Shown piece after piece: positions 14,358-15,032 of a stretch of DNA of 15,032 nt. Source of the stretch: Paludibacteraceae bacterium (lineage in GTDB: Bacteria; Bacteroidota; Bacteroidia; Bacteroidales; Paludibacteraceae); the NCBI GenBank assembly GCA_017560605.1, contig JAFZEQ010000032.1, forward strand, positions 1-15,032. The letters are read 5' to 3'. Position 1 is the first letter of the stretch; each line of letters begins with the position of its first letter. The position numbers were made by a program, and so were the translations under genes. The notes beneath the pieces were generated by a model. It was not told where the DNA came from and did not search any database. It worked only from the letters and a program-made list of their open reading frames with translations.

Positions 14358-14828
14358 ATGAATAATCTTGAGATAGAAAGAAAATTTTTGGTAGTGGATG
14401 ATAGCTATAAACAATTAGCTATCAGCCACTACACTATTATTCAAGGATATATCTGTCGCGAATCTGGACGCACCGTACGTGTACGACTAAAGAGCGACAG
14501 CAATGGTCTCAACACCGCATTCTTAACCATCAAAGGCAAACCCGCCGATGGTATGTTAGCTAGATTTGAATGGGAGAAGGAAATCAATTGGGAGGATGCC
14601 AAACAACTACTGACATTGTGTCATGGCAATATTATCGACAAGAATAGATGGTTGATTCCTGCAGTTGAAGAAGGACTCTATTGGGAAGTAGACGAGTTTC
14701 ACGGGCATAAAGAAGGATTGACCATCGCAGAAATCGAACTATCTGCAGAAGACCAATCCGTTGTCATTCCTGATTTTGTAGGGCAAGAGGTCACTAGCGA
14801 CCGCCAATACTACAATTCCAATATGTAA
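14358..14828 (+). CDS. CYTH-domain protein, probable triphosphate-binding enzyme
   Basis: CYTH proteins bind triphosphates and divalent metal in a beta tunnel; many bacterial single-domain members are inorganic triphosphatases, a few are class IV adenylate cyclases. This 156-residue protein starts with the signature LEIERKF (Glu5, Glu7, Lys9 = ExExK). Other tunnel residues visible are RTVRVRL (38-44), TIKG (57-60), FEWEKE (70-75), WEVDEF (109-114) and AEIEL (124-128). The short form without a CHAD domain is more like a stand-alone triphosphatase than YgiF. It begins four bases after the dehydrogenase stop, so it is almost certainly cotranscribed and perhaps translationally coupled. The reason for pairing with cell-wall or D-lactate genes is not clear. 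Its stop directly abuts the stop of the opposite-strand HAD gene. Confidence 0.9.
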   Translation: MNNLEIERKFLVVDDSYKQLAISHYTIIQGYICRESGRTVRVRLKSDSNGLNTAFLTIKGKPADGMLARFEWEKEINWEDAKQLLTLCHGNIIDKNRWLIPAVEEGLYWEVDEFHGHKEGLTIAEIELSAEDQSVVIPDFVGQEVTSDRQYYNSNM

Positions 14829-15032
14829 CTACTCTTGTTCTACGAGGTAAAAAGGTGCATTAACAGATTTGGCGAGTTCACCGTCTGTATCTTCTCTGTC
14901 ACCTATTACCAAACATTGGTTGGGCAAAATCCCCATTTTCGCTGCTACTTTTTCTAATAGCTGACGAGCAGGTTTTAGTCCTCCAAGTTCTGGAGCAGAT
15001 ACTACCCAATCAAACATGGTATCATCCAAGCC
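14829..15032 (-). CDS. HAD-superfamily hydrolase, C-terminal part (start outside window)
   Basis: The minus-strand frame is open from the window edge to the TAG at 14829-14831, giving 67 residues. No ATG start lies in the visible upstream codons (only a TTG near 15029), so this is a truncated view, not a small protein. GGLKPARQLLEKVAAK supplies the conserved motif III lysine, and LVIGDREDTDGELAKSVNAPFYLV supplies the motif IV acidic pair of HAD phosphatases. The catalytic DxDxT motif and the cap domain would be outside. Such proteins dephosphorylate small phospho-metabolites; no substrate can be named. Confidence 0.8.
   Translation of the reverse strand, partial: GLDDTMFDWVVSAPELGGLKPARQLLEKVAAKMGILPNQCLVIGDREDTDGELAKSVNAPFYLVEQE

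Noticed and set aside
14829..15029. Small 66-residue protein starting with TTG at the right edge
   Set aside because: The frame stays open to the window edge and the sequence corresponds to only the C-terminal motifs of a HAD hydrolase, so it is a truncated larger gene.
1..15032. Defence island, CRISPR array, prophage or transposon
   Set aside because: No transposase, integrase, Cas, restriction or phage structural motifs were seen in any substantial frame, and no spaced repeat array longer than the short tandem repeats listed was found.

Overview
The window looks like a chromosomal segment of a Bacteroidota (Bacteroidales-type) bacterium. The composition is moderately AT-rich, translation starts have A/T-rich upstreams without clear Shine-Dalgarno sequences, and five intergenic regions carry the Bacteroidota promoter pattern TTG-N20-TAnnTTTG. 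The gene families (447-aa GdhA, GH171/NamZ, DUF819, a secreted OB-fold protein with a Gly/Asn linker) fit the same group. No phage, insertion sequence, CRISPR array or clear horizontal-transfer signature was seen. Most of the window is ordinary housekeeping and envelope chromosome.

Layout. (1) 1-816, plus strand: the 3' part of a secreted OB-fold protein, ended by a strong hairpin terminator. (2) 926-4540, minus strand: an orphan membrane histidine kinase followed by gdhA. Each has its own promoter, and the gdhA promoter lies partly inside the kinase 3' end. (3) 4541-5066: a divergent intergenic region with the kinase promoter on the left and a tRNA-Ser(GCT), its promoter and its terminator on the right. 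(4) 5067-6107: mltG, with no obvious promoter of its own. (5) 6180-10130: a promoter-to-terminator unit of acyltransferase, DUF819 membrane protein and Omp85-like outer-membrane barrel. (6) 10213-14828: a probable operon of namZ (exo-muramidase), a fused FAD/Fe-S D-lactate-type dehydrogenase and a CYTH protein. (7) 14829-15032, minus strand: the C-terminal part of a HAD-family hydrolase that abuts the CYTH gene stop to stop.

How the genes may work together. Envelope and cell-wall functions dominate the right two thirds: MltG cleaves glycan strands, the acyltransferase/DUF819/barrel unit looks envelope-related, and NamZ removes terminal MurNAc. The most suggestive link is NamZ beside a D-lactate-type dehydrogenase. 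Known MurNAc catabolism through the MurQ etherase releases D-lactate, so the pair may couple peptidoglycan salvage to electron input into the respiratory chain. This is inference from gene order and family knowledge; no murQ or murK is present in the window.

Regulatory DNA of interest: an 11-bp tandem repeat and a between-the-boxes palindrome at the namZ promoter, a 9-bp CTAG-phased tandem repeat downstream of gdhA, a 9-bp direct repeat at the gdhA promoter, and a lipobox-like N-terminus on the histidine kinase.
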